Below, piece by piece: positions 1-12,041 of a stretch of DNA of 64,000 nt; the first letter of the stretch is position 1; every line of letters begins with the position of its first letter. Below the pieces are notes generated by a model. The model had not been told where the DNA came from and made no database searches. It was given only the letters and a program-made list of their open reading frames with translations. Both the position numbers and the translations under genes were made by a program. This DNA comes from Chaetoderma sp. LZ-2023a (lineage: Eukaryota; Mollusca; Caudofoveata; Chaetodermatida; Chaetodermatidae), in NCBI GenBank assembly GCA_034401795.1, contig CM067367.1, positions 77,077,259 to 77,141,258 of the forward strand, in the 5' to 3' direction.

Positions 1-1470
1 GCATTTATCTATTACCTTTTTACTATATTTTACACTTTCTATAAATAGTTTCACATCTTCAAGAGAGGGCATTACCTCCCTTGAATCAATAAAATCTGTC
101 ATGTCCGAAAGTTCTGAACCAATAGACATGCTGTCAGCGTCGCTGGTGTCCTCGTCCAGCAGTTCACCCTGCGATAAAGGCGGCATACCACCTGCTTCTA
201 TTCCAAGCCTGTCCGAATCACAAGGATCATGTCCAGGTTTGAAAACTATAGATGCATTATTAACACTGGTTGCTTTCGCCAATGAGATATTTACATCGAG
301 TTCACTTAGGATTTCTTGTGTCGACATAACAGTTCTCTCAGCTACACAACCCTCGTCAGATAATGGAACAGGGTCGTATAATTCCGATTCACGGTGAATT
401 TGAATGACAGTGACAGCAGAGTCCCCATTGGGCGCCGTGTTGGAATTACCAGGTTCATCTGTGAACAGAGCTGGGTTTTGCTGAGTAGCCTGGTCAATTG
501 AAGTAGCATCATCTACAACAGTGGAATTATCCGACGGTGCACTGGTAATGTCCGCCTCATTATCGGTTTCAGGATCAGTGACAATTAGATCATCGCTCAA
601 GACGCTATAACGATTGGAAAACTGAGTCTTACGACGTTTATTCTGAGGTGATTTCTTAGGTGACGATTTACTGACTATATCAACTGGTTTATCGTTTCTT
701 TGTGACAGTGTTTGTGGAAAATTGTTATCATTTAGCACAAGATCGGTATTCGGTATGACGTCACGATTTTTATTGTTGACCGGCTCGTCCGCAACATTGT
801 TGTTACGGTTATCATGACCCACCGAATTGTCGTGAATGTCATTCAATGGGCAAAAGCGTTGAAAATGTCCTTTCTGAGCACATTTAAAACAGACAATCTC
901 GTCCGTACTTATAAATAGTCTATGGGACCTTCCTATGTACGGGATGTCCACAAACTCCGGTAATGGGGACTTTTCCATTACAATCTGGATCTGCCGTCTA
1001 AAACTTTTCACATGTCTTAACTCTGGTGACTTGCAGCCTAAAGGTATTGGCCGGCAATTTCCGAGCACCTTTCCTTGGCTTTCCAACGCTTGTTTAATAA
1101 CAAAGTTCGGGATGTATGGTGGGACATTAGATATAATTAATCTCGTCGGCTCATTCTCCAAGGAATACACATTGTGGTAGCAGCCACCTACGTTTATACC
1201 GTCAATACACAGTCTATTGACTTGTTGCTCCGTTTTGACATAAACCGCGATTCCTCCTTTAATTCGTGAAGCAGCTACAATATTCTCCGGCTTTACGACG
1301 GCGGCGGCGCCTTTCACGTAGGCCTCTACCGCCACACCAGCTAGACTATCAACGCGTACACCATGTTTCCTATCAATGCCCGCGAATGGTTCGTAATCTA
1401 AAGCAGGGGTGGTGACTGGGTCACTTCGAGTCTCTCTCAGGCGCTCCGCATAACTAACCTGTCTGGCCAT
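1..1470 (-). CDS. ORF1 (gag-like, CCHC zinc knuckle) of a non-LTR retrotransposon, partial
   Basis: The minus strand is open with no stop from the ATG at 1470 down to the window edge (490 codons), so the C-terminus lies outside. The start is the first ATG (MARQVSYAERL) and follows a non-coding stretch. Around residues 105-150 the segment with RLIISNVPPYIP resembles an RRM-like nucleic-acid-binding fold. A zinc knuckle CFKCAQKGHFQRFC (C-x2-C-x4-H-x4-C, about residue 195) follows, then a low-complexity acidic and serine-rich tail with a basic KSPKKSPQNKRRK patch. Known role of such proteins: binding element RNA in ribonucleoprotein particles. The domain order recalls ORF1 of L1/Tx1-type elements; ORF2 should lie to the left. 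The open frame over 1.47 kb suggests a fairly young copy. The clade is inferred. Confidence 0.8.
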   Translation of the reverse strand, partial: MARQVSYAERLRETRSDPVTTPALDYEPFAGIDRKHGVRVDSLAGVAVEAYVKGAAAVVKPENIVAASRIKGGIAVYVKTEQQVNRLCIDGINVGGCYHNVYSLENEPTRLIISNVPPYIPNFVIKQALESQGKVLGNCRPIPLGCKSPELRHVKSFRRQIQIVMEKSPLPEFVDIPYIGRSHRLFISTDEIVCFKCAQKGHFQRFCPLNDIHDNSVGHDNRNNNVADEPVNNKNRDVIPNTDLVLNDNNFPQTLSQRNDKPVDIVSKSSPKKSPQNKRRKTQFSNRYSVLSDDLIVTDPETDNEADITSAPSDNSTVVDDATSIDQATQQNPALFTDEPGNSNTAPNGDSAVTVIQIHRESELYDPVPLSDEGCVAERTVMSTQEILSELDVNISLAKATSVNNASIVFKPGHDPCDSDRLGIEAGGMPPLSQGELLDEDTSDADSMSIGSELSDMTDFIDSREVMPSLEDVKLFIESVKYSKKVIDKC

Positions 1471-1747
1471 TGTCCAAACACAATAGCCTAATCAAGCGTC
1501 CACTTCGGCCAACAGGCCGACTACCCTATGCTAATGGCGCTATAAGTGTTACAAGTATATATAGAGTTACGAAAACCAGAGAAAAATCAAATTATGTATG
1601 AACACATTAATAAAACACAAAGTTATTAACACAAACATAAGCACATACGCGTTAGCGCATACAAAAGACAAAAAGTAAACACAACTGACAATTATAAACA
1701 GTCAACAAACGGACTAAACTGAGAGCTCTTCTAAAACACGTCTTTTC
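1471..1747 (-). mobile_element. Probable 5' leader of the ORF1 retrotransposon
   Basis: AT-rich sequence between the ORF1 start and the purine microsatellite, with no open frame. Its place upstream of the ATG makes it the likely 5' UTR of the element. Its outer end abuts the microsatellite near 1745, which may be the insertion site. This is inferred from position only. Confidence 0.45.
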
Positions 1748-2025
1748 TCAAAGAAGAAGAAGAAGAAGAAGAAGAAGTAGAAGAAGAAGAAGAAAAAGAA
1801 AAAGAAGAAGTAGAAGAAAAAGAAGAAGAAAAAGAAGAAGAAAAAGAAGAAGAAAAAGAAGAAGAAAAAGAAGAAGAAAAAGAAGACGAAGAGGAAGACG
1901 AAGAGGAAGAAGACGAAGAGGAAGACGAAGAGGAGGAGGACGAAGAGGAAGAAGAAGAAGAAGAAGCAAGAGGAAGAGGAGGAGGGGGAGGAGTAGGAGG
2001 AGGAGGAGAAGAAGAGATTTTGTAG
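1748..2025. repeat. GAA/GAG purine microsatellite
   Basis: Imperfect (GAA)n, (GAAGAAAAA)n and (GAG)n on the plus strand, i.e. (CTT/CTC)n on the minus strand. It lies at the 3' end of the minus-strand LINE fragment, where such elements often end in a simple repeat. The poly-Leu translation across it is an artefact. Confidence 0.9.
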
Positions 2026-3903
2026 GTAGCCTAATGATGGCAGAATGAAATCTACGGGAGAAGGAGAAAAGTATGGTTCGACGAATCACAAGGCGGTATA
2101 AGGAGAAAGGTGGAGCTAGATGTGCTGTAGTCACCCGTGCTGGTTCACACTGCATGGCCATCCAGAAACTTCTGCGGCTATAGATTTGTCGACACAATCC
2201 ATGAGTGGTATTAGAAATTATTGTAGGCCATTTAAACCGACAGGTGTCAGTACTATATTGACATAGAATGGTGGAAACCGTGATGTTTAACTCTACATCA
2301 ACGTCAGCGTGGCCATATAGAAGTTGCTGAGTGGTTAGGGTTGTTGAGGAGAAATTGGAGGCAAGCTCATTTTCACAGGTGGTTCTTTGCTCGTTAAAAT
2401 GTGGACAGTAAAAAAGGTAATGTTTGGCAGATTCGCCAGGATGGCCACAGGCGCAGCTAACAGAGTCAGAAAGGAAGTTATCGAATAAATGTCTATTTAA
2501 TCCACTGCATCCGTTACGAAGCGTACTTAAGCATATATTAGCCACTCTTGCGCCGACGTAGTACCGCTGAGAGGGACTGGGTATATGGGACATTGATCTT
2601 AGTTTGGTCTTGAATTCTGGTAGGGTATTGGACATAGTGACAGGTGCTGGAAGGGTGTTTCAGGCGCGTACTGTTGCTGGGAAAAACGACTCGCGATAGA
2701 GTTCCGTTCGACATCTAACTGGGGTGAAAGAATTCGAGCGTCGGATATTGTAGGGATTACGTGCTAGTATCAGTGGAGGGAGATAATCAGTCAAGGCCTC
2801 GCTCGTCATCCCATTGAAAATTTTGTAAAACATGACTAGTCTGTGAATTTCTCGTCGGTGGGAAAGTGTTTCTATGTCAGTTTCTATATACAAATCTTCG
2901 ATGTGAGCACTACGTGTCACTCCGCTAATTGTCCTAAGAGCATCCTTTTGTACATCTTCTAGTCTGTTAACAGGATATTGTGGTAAATTATCACAGACAG
3001 CATCTGCATATTCCAACGATGGCCTAATAAAGCTCTTATACCTGATTTCGAGACATTCGCGGTCTAAGATATATTTTAGTCCTTTGAGTAAGGAAAGCTT
3101 GAGCTGGGCATTTGCTAGTATATTTTCCACATGGTTGTGCCCATGACCGTTATTGATGAAAGTGATACCAAGGTGCTTATCATGAGTGGATGGAACTATT
3201 TCAGAATTTTTGAAATTTATTGGAAAAACGGTATAAAGAAATAATAAATAAATAAATAAGGACGTTGTGCATAAAGAAATAAATAAGGACGTTGTTTTTG
3301 AAGCATTAAATTCGACTATCCATGTGTTTGCCCAATGGGTCATTACTTGCAGATCGTGGTCGACAGATGATGTGTCTTCTTGGTTATCCGACATCAGATA
3401 AAGGCATGTATCATCGGCAAATAGTCTGATATTATTTAGTATATCGTAAATAAATACTAAGAAAAGTAGTGGCCCAAGAACGGAGCCCGGTGGCACACCA
3501 GCATGTAAGCGAAGCAAAGTAGATTCATAACCATCTATAGCTACTCGCTGGTAGCGATTATAAAGGTAACTTTCAAACCACGAAAGTAGATTTCCAGCGT
3601 TGCCAAATTGTTTGAGCTTCTGTATGAGGCCACGATGCCACACTCGGTCAAATGATTTGGAAATGTCGAAAAATAACAACAATACCTCTTTTTGTTCATC
3701 TAGAGCTTCGGCGGTATCTGTATATAAGCCTAATAGTTGATTTACTGTAGAATGTGAAGGAGGAAAGCCAGACTGATAGGGAGTGATGCTATCTCTAATG
3801 TGGTTGTAAATGTATTTAAAAACCGATCTTTCCATGACCTTGCTAAGACAACGTAAGAGAGATATTGGGCGGTAGTTTGTACACGAGTCCCTTTCCCCCT
3901 TTT
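1748..3903 (-). pseudogene. 5'-truncated LINE reverse transcriptase, inactivated
   Basis: Minus-strand remnant of a jockey/CR1-like non-LTR ORF2. From 3903 downward one reads NYRPISLL, then palm motif A around FFDISKSFDRVWH, GVPPGSVLGPLL (the usual Q is P), and LFADDTCLY carrying the catalytic FADD. Several residues are missing between GPLLFLVFIYDI and NNIRLFADD, so the palm is internally deleted. The thumb region continues to FFPATVRA, where a TGA at about 2657-2659 replaces the Trp codon expected before NTLPAPVT. The same frame then runs on (from 2635) to a C-terminal C-x-C-x8-H-x4-C knuckle (CACGHPGESAKHYLFYC). The endonuclease half is absent and a TAA breaks the frame near 3900. A non-functional, 5'-truncated copy. 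Confidence 0.88.
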
Positions 3904-3989
3904 AAAAAACCATATAAATTGATAGCAACATGCGGAAAAGTAGGAGGAGCTTGGCTAGAAATGGGCGGGGTATAGCTAGTAATTGATCC
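3904..3989. repeat. HP1 GC-rich end fragment
   Basis: Contains GGAGCTTGGCTAG and AAATGGGCGGGG followed by a TAGCTA motif, matching the GC-rich end of HP1 with no hairpin or CRE end. It adjoins the broken 5' side of the LINE fragment. Confidence 0.45.
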
Positions 3990-4182
3990 ATCCATTCTTC
4001 AATACTTCTTGCTAAGCCTTTCATTCTCACACATGCGTCGTTTGCTGAGAGGAATATAATCAAACCCCCATTTATCTTCAATGATGGACCATTTTCGGAG
4101 TGTCCCGGATTGTTTCAGTCAGTTAAGGCTATGAAATATTCCAATGCATTTTCTTACTCTGGGTGAATTGATAGCGATGGAA

Positions 4183-4543
4183 ATGGACGAATCCAGTCTC
4201 TCAGTCAATCATATGACGTCATAATCAAATACGTCATATGTAGGCTGACGTCATAACCATTAGGTCATCAATGGCGTGATTATGTCCGTATTAAACAGCT
4301 AATAGGCCGTTAAGCTGTACGAATTGTATGGCGTTACTATTTAATACACATTCTGTTAAATATTTTGAAACTGGTCAGCAACACCACCCAGTCAAATTAG
4401 TTTCAAAATATTCCACAGCTTACCAGCAGACTATTCTGGAGATTGAGTTCAGAGAATGCAGGGATCGATCCATCCCGACACAGGTAACACGTGGGGGAGC
4501 TTAGCTAAAGTTCGGTGGGGCATGGCTAAAACCTGATTCCTAC
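4183..4543 (+). mobile_element. HP1 MITE-like copy (CRE end first)
   Basis: Starts at an AATCCAGT end, carries ATGACGTCATAATC palindromes, then TACGAATTGTATGG and a shortened central hairpin (ATATTTTGAAACTGG with CCCAGTCAAATTAGTTTC), a GGGATCGATCC-type motif and the GC-rich end; closes with AAAACCTGATTCC, inverse of the first end. Here TIRs read AATCCAG rather than ACCTTTCCAG, so it belongs to the AATCC subfamily. Confidence 0.75.
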
Positions 4544-4897
4544 ATTGCAAACAGAAACGTCAAGTTATAAGAATAGAAGCATAACACAGCGTGTGGGAGA
4601 ATGTGGCTTATCATATAAACAAAGACTTTTAGCCCAGTCGATATTAACAATATAAACCAGGTTAATAATGTAGCGAAGTATTTTCATTGGTGGTTAGCAT
4701 GGGCAAGTAATTTTATGTTGACCAATCAGAATACGGTTGTCATCGTGGCATTGGATAAATGGTAGACTTTTAAAAGCCCAAAAAACTTTTATCCGAGCAA
4801 AAGTATAAGGCATCATTTGTATTATTACGGAACTCACGAAAACTTGATTTACCAGTTGATTTCCAACTAAAACTATTCCGATAACTGGTAGAACCTA

Positions 4898-4981
<84 letters not shown>
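4898..4981. repeat. (TTA)n microsatellite
   Basis: About 28 near-perfect TTA/TAT copies within unit 1. Confidence 0.97.
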
Positions 4982-4983
<2 letters not shown>

Positions 4984-6899
4984 GGTTGTGAAGCGGTTGG
5001 CGTAGAAAAGTGTGACGAAGTGCGAACTAGAAAAATTATAGCTCGATTTTCTCCGGATATATATTAAAAGTAAAACGCCGCACACCTAGGATATATGGTG
5101 AAATTGGTGAAATGTCACTAAAACTTTAAATTCATCACCGTATAATGGCGTATTGCTTCAGACTTGTTACAGGTAACGAAAATGAAATATTTTCTCTAAG
5201 CGACAAATATATGTTTACCAGCTAGCCTACTCTAATAGCATTAGACAGTATAAAGGGATGATAAATGTTAACGAAATTCTCGACGCAACAGGACAGTTAC
5301 CTTTGGACTACACAGAACGTGCAAAATGTCAAGACAGAATCTAACACGATACTCAGGGTACTTAAAGATCAATATGTGCAGCAATTGAATGACGAAATGC
5401 TAAATTCCTGGAAAGGAAGAAATATTCAATGCTTTTAAAATCCATCCAGATACAGAAGAATACCTTTCTATTTTATATTTTAATAGGATTACATTAACGA
5501 GATTCAGGTGATCAGGTGGCGGACGAGCAATTGTTGGAAATATAGCCAATCTCCTTCACTCCTCATTGCCTCTCTCCACCAAGGCGCGTATAAATGGGTA
5601 CCAGTGTAAAACTGTGGAAGCTACCAATAATAGACTGAAATATAAACCAGGAGACCTGGAATTAGGGACTCGAGAGACGCCAGTAAAACCAACAATTTGT
5701 AATTCAATTTCACAGCTTTAAAATTATATTAATTTATACGTAATTAAATCATCATGTGCTAAGATGTACTTTGTTTCGCTACATATAGTTACACAATTTA
5801 ACATTCTAAAAGTATAAAATCTTAATAATTTTCATGCATCTTTGTGTAAATATTCACTTTAGCAATGTGGAAACGTGAATTTCTTCAAATGTCTGCTGTG
5901 TATTAATTTCATTCCTTCCCTGCCTCACCAAGTTCATATTTCCATGAAACATGTGTAGCGGGCAGATATTTGACACGTAAAGGGCATACAGTTTTAATAT
6001 TTTCTCAATGGAAATATGGTCATCATCTGTGGAACGCATGTAAGAGAAAAGATATCATATACGGTTCATCGAGGAGACCGTATCGGCACCGTATCGGCCC
6101 AACAGCGGCCCAGTATGCTGCGTTGTCCGGGTACGCTCTGGCTTGCTAGTCTTCATATCCTGTCATCTGGAATGCCAATGGGAATTCATACTAACGATGT
6201 GTGAAAGGTCATGGCATAAAGCACCAAGGTCTAAATTTAGTAAAATATATTTATTGGAATACCTGAATAAAGCTGAATATCTTTGTATAATTTGATATCT
6301 ATGTCGATAATTTGGCCCCTTTCTGCTCGTTATCAAGATGGCGATTTTTATTGGGTTGCCTCCAAACGCCACAGTTTGTTGTTAATCCACCCAGCATCGA
6401 CGTATTGGCTGGGTGTGGGTTTGGGAGAGTAAGGGTCTGTAGTAGCAAGGATCGACTAAGTTAATTTACAAAATTCTATCCCAATTACAGATGGTACCAA
6501 TTTAGACAGACGCGAATTCTAGAAAGACTCGCTATCGTATTTCTTTGCGTGACAACTATCCGATAGACTACTGTATGTACTATCTGCGATCAAATCAATA
6601 TCAATCTAATCAGACAATGACCTAGGGACTCATCAGTACTACCACGTGCCCCCATCCCCCACCCCCACCACAACTCATACGTCACATGGACTGTCCAATG
6701 GGTTGACTTATGGATGCATATTGTTCCAATGTGTATCCACTGATAAATGACCTCTTGTCCAATTGGACAAATGTATTTCCGCACATATTAGTACCGGACA
6801 AATATATACATATCGATTCATTATCCCCAACGACACCTTAGAATTACATATACAGAGCATACTACAGTGAGATTGCGAGTCGCTCGTCATCGTTGCCAA

Positions 6900-7110
6900 G
6901 AAGTGCGTCCAGCAATATCAGGAAACCGAACAGAATGAGTCCTGCTTTTAACATAACCAGTAAGCAGTAAGATTTTACGGACTTATCCGGAGCAGTCAGC
7001 CAGCAAACATCGATAGTAACAGCCGGGGAATACAATAAAAGGAATCGAATGGATGGGTTATGTTACTTAACAATGATCAACAGGTCGATCTATGTTTGTG
7101 TGTAAATAGT
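6900..7110 (+). promoter_or_regulatory. Conserved block upstream of exon copy 1
   Basis: Contains GAACAGAATGAGTCC, then CAGTAAGCAGTAAG, GGACTTATCCGG and AGCCAGCAAACATCGATAG. The same order occurs upstream of exons in units 2 (21080-21240) and 4 (45130-45330), and in unit 5 (57720-57900). GTAAGC after a CCA or TCG in units 1, 4 and 5 resembles a splice donor, so this could be a non-coding first exon and promoter. No reading frame is conserved. Function is inferred. Confidence 0.4.
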
Positions 7111-7670
7111 CTTCATCTAATCACTTCGCTAGGATAAATAAGCTGTGTTTAATTAATAACCTTTCTCTTTTGCTATTTTGATGGAATCAAAGACTGTGAA
7201 TTATTATCATGCAATGCTCAAGATAATGAGATAAGAACCTGTTTCTGCCCATCAAATTTGTTCTACAATGTAAATCATTTTCCGCATTTAAGTATTTTGT
7301 TAAGGTTAGTAATAAGCGATTCTATCATCGTCACACATCTGCAGCAAATCCTAACATAGAAAGCTGTACATTGTAAGAATCAATTAATATATATCACCTG
7401 TTTTCGTGTACACGCGATGGTCTGCCTTTAAAACCAACGCTTGGAAGTTCTAAAATACACCTACCATCCAGTAACTGTAAATAATGCTACGTATGCTGAG
7501 GAATCCGTTCTAATCCACGCGCGCATGTCGATTCCTGTGATTTCCATAGCCGTGTATATTTACATACACGAGGGAATTGCTAACATGCATTCTTCGCGTT
7601 TACGTTGAATTTTGGCTATTACGTTTTGGAAAAAAAATGAATCACATATAACTCGCTAGAGCCCATAACA

Positions 7671-7746
7671 ATGCCTGGGAAAAGATGTTTGCACGAGCCG
7701 TACAGCAGTCCGGGAAGAAACAAGTATTCTTACACACAACTAGGAG
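7671..7746 (+). CDS. Conserved first coding exon, copy 1 (unknown protein)
   Basis: ATG at 7671 opens 25 codons plus one base ending at GTGAGT (7747-7752), a consensus 5' splice site, so the following intron is phase 1. The peptide starts MPGKRCLHEPY, continues SSPGRNK and ends YSYTQLG; it is basic and polar with no visible signal peptide or membrane segment, and I do not recognise it. Copies in units 2 and 4 have exactly the same length and phase. By hand count copy 1 matches copy 4 at 70 of 76 bases and copy 2 at 67 of 76, while sequence before the ATG is clearly more diverged. The same start is used in all three copies. I found no certain second exon. It could be an N-terminal cytosolic tail or be skipped in the mature product. 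Confidence 0.62.
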
Positions 7747-7810
7747 GTGAGTGAAACGCACTACAATAGCGACGCATTCCTATTATAGCAATGTGTTCTT
7801 ATAGCAATAC
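7747..7810 (+). repeat. Intronic 16-bp repeat after exon copy 1
   Basis: About three degenerate copies of an ATAGCAACGTGTTCTT-like motif just after the donor. The same motif follows the exon in units 2 and 4 with a different copy number. Confidence 0.6.
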
Positions 7811-8837
7811 GTCCATCTGCCCCTCTGTTTCCCACACCCAATCATATTGCTGCTGGTTATAAGTTACTTGAGGTTTAGGTCATACGGTCAAATGTCTACA
7901 TCATGGTTTCACATACATACTGGAATATATTTCTGGTGCTAACTCTGTAATGCTAGCTCAGAAACAGACCTTCACATTAAAATGCCTTAAGTGTGTTCAC
8001 ACATTGAGTTCAGTGGAGCCAATGTCTAGATCACCTGGCCACTAACTACATACCGGAACACACATTCTAGCATACCTTAAGAATCTAAGAAGGCGTTAGA
8101 CACATTCATTTATATTGAGAGCTGCCAAGAAGTACTTTGACTATCAGGCCAACGAGTTAACTAACCGTGTTTACTGCATCTCATAGTGAATAGAGGAGTA
8201 CACATTTCGGCCCATAACTGTGAAATGCAATGAGTATTAATCAGCAAATGTGCTCCATCCGTGCCATATTGTGTCTGTCTAGAATTATCTTGAGATTCAC
8301 GTTAACAGATCAATTATCTAGGCCATGTGTTCATTAAGTGCATATAGGAAAAGCAATATTATAATAATATGGACTGGCCATAACGCAGGATTGCAGGAAA
8401 GTAGAATCAACAAATGTGCACATTTTTCATTTTGTGTCTGACTAGAGTGCCTTTGCGGTTTAGATCAACGGATCACATATCAAGGGTAGTAGGTCACAAT
8501 GTGTTGACCACAATACATACTTTTTCCTGAAATCTGGAACCCAAGTAGGTAGAATCGCCAGATTTGGCATGCGCCTTCACATTTCGGCTGCTTTGGATTA
8601 CTCTTGAGTTTGACTAATATATCTATTTCACGTGGCCGCTAATAGCATTAACAAAACAGAACAGTTACCAATCATTGACCATTGTCAACACCATTTGCAA
8701 TATTGCTGTCATTGTTGCTATCATACGTGTTATTATCACCAGTGAGGTCATAGAAATTGTCGTCGTCATCATCGGCAGTTTGGCCTACATACTTGTATTA
8801 CATTCTTGTACTACTAAAATTACATATAGGCTACGGG

Positions 8838-9085
8838 AATGCTTAACCCTTTAACAATCATATCAGCAAAAATATCTTCTGCAATGTGTTTGTGAAATGT
8901 CCTTTTGCAGACCAAGAGAAGACTATTTTTGAAAATTTACCACTGGAATGACTGGCTCGGTTACCGAGCCAGTCATTCCATTGGTAAATCTTCAAAAATA
9001 GTCTTCTCTTGGACTGCAAATTGACATGTTCTATGAGGAAATTCAAATTTCCTTTAACAAATTTGAGGTGTAAGGGGCTAATAAA
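8838..9085. mobile_element. HP2 hairpin MITE, copy a
   Basis: Ends near TTAACCCTTTAAC and GGGGCTAA. The centre is a long hairpin: AGAGAAGACTATTTTTGAAA, AATTTACCACTGGAATGACT, GGCTCGGTTACCGAGCC, then the reverse complement back to TAGTCTTCTCTTGG. No coding capacity. The ORF across it reads a hairpin. Confidence 0.85.
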
Positions 9086-10296
9086 TCAATCACCTTGTTT
9101 ATTGGCAAGGTCTTGCGATAGAGGAGAACATCTCTCAGAACCTGTGCTTTTTGTGGACCCGTGTAGTCAGAGCATCTGCTAATTTTGTCCATGTCGGTTA
9201 CTAATGAATTCATGTATATTCACAATAAGCCATATGCCCTTGAGTGTACATTTATACGTTATACATATTGACAATTAAATTTGTATGCTTTACAATTATC
9301 TAGATAGCTAATCTTATAACTAATACAGTGAAATTCTCTTTAGCGTTATATTCACAAGCCCTTCACCAACATAATAACTTTGTAAAGGCGGGCTTACACA
9401 GTTTAAACATGGCTTGGGCATATTATTTATACACTTTTCACCAATATATAACATATTACCTATGGGATGAATAACACCATACAATACAATTCGTAGATCT
9501 AAGCATGCTAATATTTTCTAGGTATTTCTACCATATATAGAAACTATGGCCGTGTTTGGATTGGGCATGTTATTTCATGTCCTTGAAGGATCTATTTCTT
9601 CTTAATGTCGAAAGAAAACCCGATGGTCCTTATGTGCATTCGTAGAATGCATTTGCTACGTGGAACAAACAATATAATAATTACAGTAATACAATGCATC
9701 ATTGATGCTAATTCTATGGGCCACTATACTAACTTAATCTCCAAAGACTCACGATCACCTGGCTCGCTATCAATGCACAATCTAATGAGGCAATGCATAT
9801 AGACAATAGATTCAGCGTTTATAGAGAACGTGTTCACTCTGAATTTATAAATAAAAAAACCTGATTTGAAACTTGAAAGTACATACTACTGATTATTTTG
9901 AAAACAATTTGGAATGAAGACGATTTCAAATCAATTTGTTTTCAAAATAATCGGCCAGTATTTAGTTTTAAAGTGTGTTGTTAAAATTGTTTGCCCTCTA
10001 ATGGACTATGGCTATAATTATTACATGCTTATTGCAAATTTCATCATCTCGTTGCAATTCTCGTAGTTACGACGAAAATAAACACGAATGATATTAGCCT
10101 GGATAATAGTTATAATCCTTGGCCATTAAATGTGGGAGTAATCCAAAATGAGTTTCCATTTACCACGAACTATTGTTATTATTATTATTCCGTTTTGTGT
10201 ACACATTATGGCACATAATACCTGCTTCCGTGACTGTGTGAATGAATCCATGTTGTGTGCGTTTGTGTATGCGTTTGTTCATACGTTTTGCGCGTA

Positions 10297-10472
<176 letters not shown>

Positions 10473-10734
10473 CATGCATATTATCTAAATTATCGTATTG
10501 ATTTGCTACCCATACTTCCAATACCTGAAAACTGAAAATAATATATTGTTAATATACCTTTTTTAATCGATTTGAATTGTTGCTAAATGTAGAAAGAACG
10601 GCCGGTGGTATTCTGTGTTTATACACCTGTAAAATGTAAACGTTCTGGTAGTAAAACGTATCGCTGTAGGCCCTATTGATAAATGTCAGGCAGCGCAATA
10701 TGTTGGCGCGTGATGAAATACATATGCTTTTTTG

Positions 10735-11064
10735 TCCAATGGGCACTGTATCCATCCATCATATGACGTATATTTGAAGATGGACTATGCGTTGTTGTAC
10801 TAATTGTATGCCTTTACTATTTAATAAATATCATGTTGAATATTTTGAAACTAATTTGACTGGGCGCTGTTGCTGCCATAGCTGCCAATGTCAGCAACAG
10901 CACCCAGTCAAATTAGTTACAAAATAGTCAAAAGCTTAACTGTATAGTTTTCAGGAAATTTATGGTCAGGACATTCCGGGATCGATCAATCCCAACACGA
11001 CGAAGTGTGGGCGGAGCTTATCTAGTGATGGGCGGGGCATAGCTAAAACTGGAAATGTCCATTA
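10735..11064 (+). mobile_element. HP1 copy (CRE end shortened)
   Basis: Begins TATCCATCCATCATATGACG; the middle CRE block is missing. Hairpin arms ATTTTGAAACTAATTTGACT and CAGTCAAATTAGTTAC, then GGGATCGATCAATCCC, GGGCGGAGCTTATCTAG, and the end ACTGGAAATGTCCATTA. Confidence 0.85.
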
Positions 11065-11174
11065 ACACGCGCTGTACACCTAGGATATAGCTTAAAGAGT
11101 TTCCTTAAAAAATAAATAAATAAAATGTACTGTTGAATATTTTGAACACAATTGGATTGGAAGACATTGGCTTC

Positions 11175-11428
11175 CTCTCAAGTTAATACTTTAACTCTCG
11201 AATTTGTCCAGGAAAATTTCAATTTTCTCATAGAAAATGTCCATTTGTAGAACAAGAGATAGCCTTTTTTGAAAATTTACCACTGGAATGACTGGCTCGT
11301 TTATCAAGCCAGTCATTCTCGTGGTAAAATTTAAAAAATCATCTTCTCTTGGTCTGCGAATGGACATTTGTCAAGACGACTACAGAAGCCGATTTTTGGC
11401 TGATATGAGAGTTAAAGAGTTAAGTCCA
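11175..11428. mobile_element. HP2 hairpin MITE, copy b
   Basis: Core hairpin ACCACTGGAATGACTGGCTC / AAGCCAGTCATTCTCGTGGT with flanking AGACTATT-like and TCTTCTCTTGGTCTGC arms, ending near AGAGTTAAAGAGTTAA. Confidence 0.8.
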
Positions 11429-11674
11429 AATATACTCAACAGACCGTATCGTGTTCAAAACTATACACGCTGACATGTGTCTGATTTCGATTTGGAAACG
11501 AGTTAACTTATTTATAAGGGGTATTTGCAAGGCATTCTAATTGGTAGGATTATTTTGTATGTATTAGTCATTTACGTAAAAGACAGCTGCCCATACTATT
11601 TGTATTGAATACAGGTCTCCATAGGGTAATTATGTAATACGATTACCTGAAAAATACAGAAGGTTAAATAATTA

Positions 11675-12041
11675 TTAACCCTTCATGTGTAAGCAGCGCC
11701 CCAAAACGCTGGAAGTGCTACTCATATCAATTAACCCTTTAACGGTTCAGATCTTTTCCATGAAGATACTGATTTTCGCACTTAAATTTACACAATTATT
11801 ATTTTCTGTTGTCTTGCAAATGTATATTCCTCATGACCACTACAGATGCCGTTTTTGGTGGTCCAGACCATGCGATTAATGGCTAAGAAAATCGAAAATT
11901 CAACCTAGCCGGTGTCCATTTGTAGGCCAAGAGTATACAATTTGTTGAAAATTTGCCACTTGAATCCAGTCATTCTAGTGGTAAATTTTTAAAAATTGTA
12001 TTCTTTTGACCTATACATGGACGTTGATCACCACCACCACT
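11675..12041. mobile_element. Degraded HP2 copies, nested
   Basis: Two sets of HP2 end motifs (TTAACCCTTCATGTG and TTAACCCTTTAACGG) precede an arm with TCCTCATGACCACTACAG and then a damaged hairpin at about 11925-12010 (TTTGCCACTTGAATCCAGTC / ATTCTAGTGGTAAATTTT). It looks like one element inside another or a rearranged pair. Confidence 0.6.

Noticed and set aside
101-397. 98-codon plus-strand ORF, Ser-rich
   Set aside because: It is the complement of the acidic and Ser-rich tail of the minus-strand ORF1, which is open over the whole 1470 bases and carries a zinc knuckle.
1748-2050. Poly-Leu C-terminus of the minus-strand ORF
   Set aside because: It reads the purine microsatellite. The real LINE C-terminus must end before or within it.
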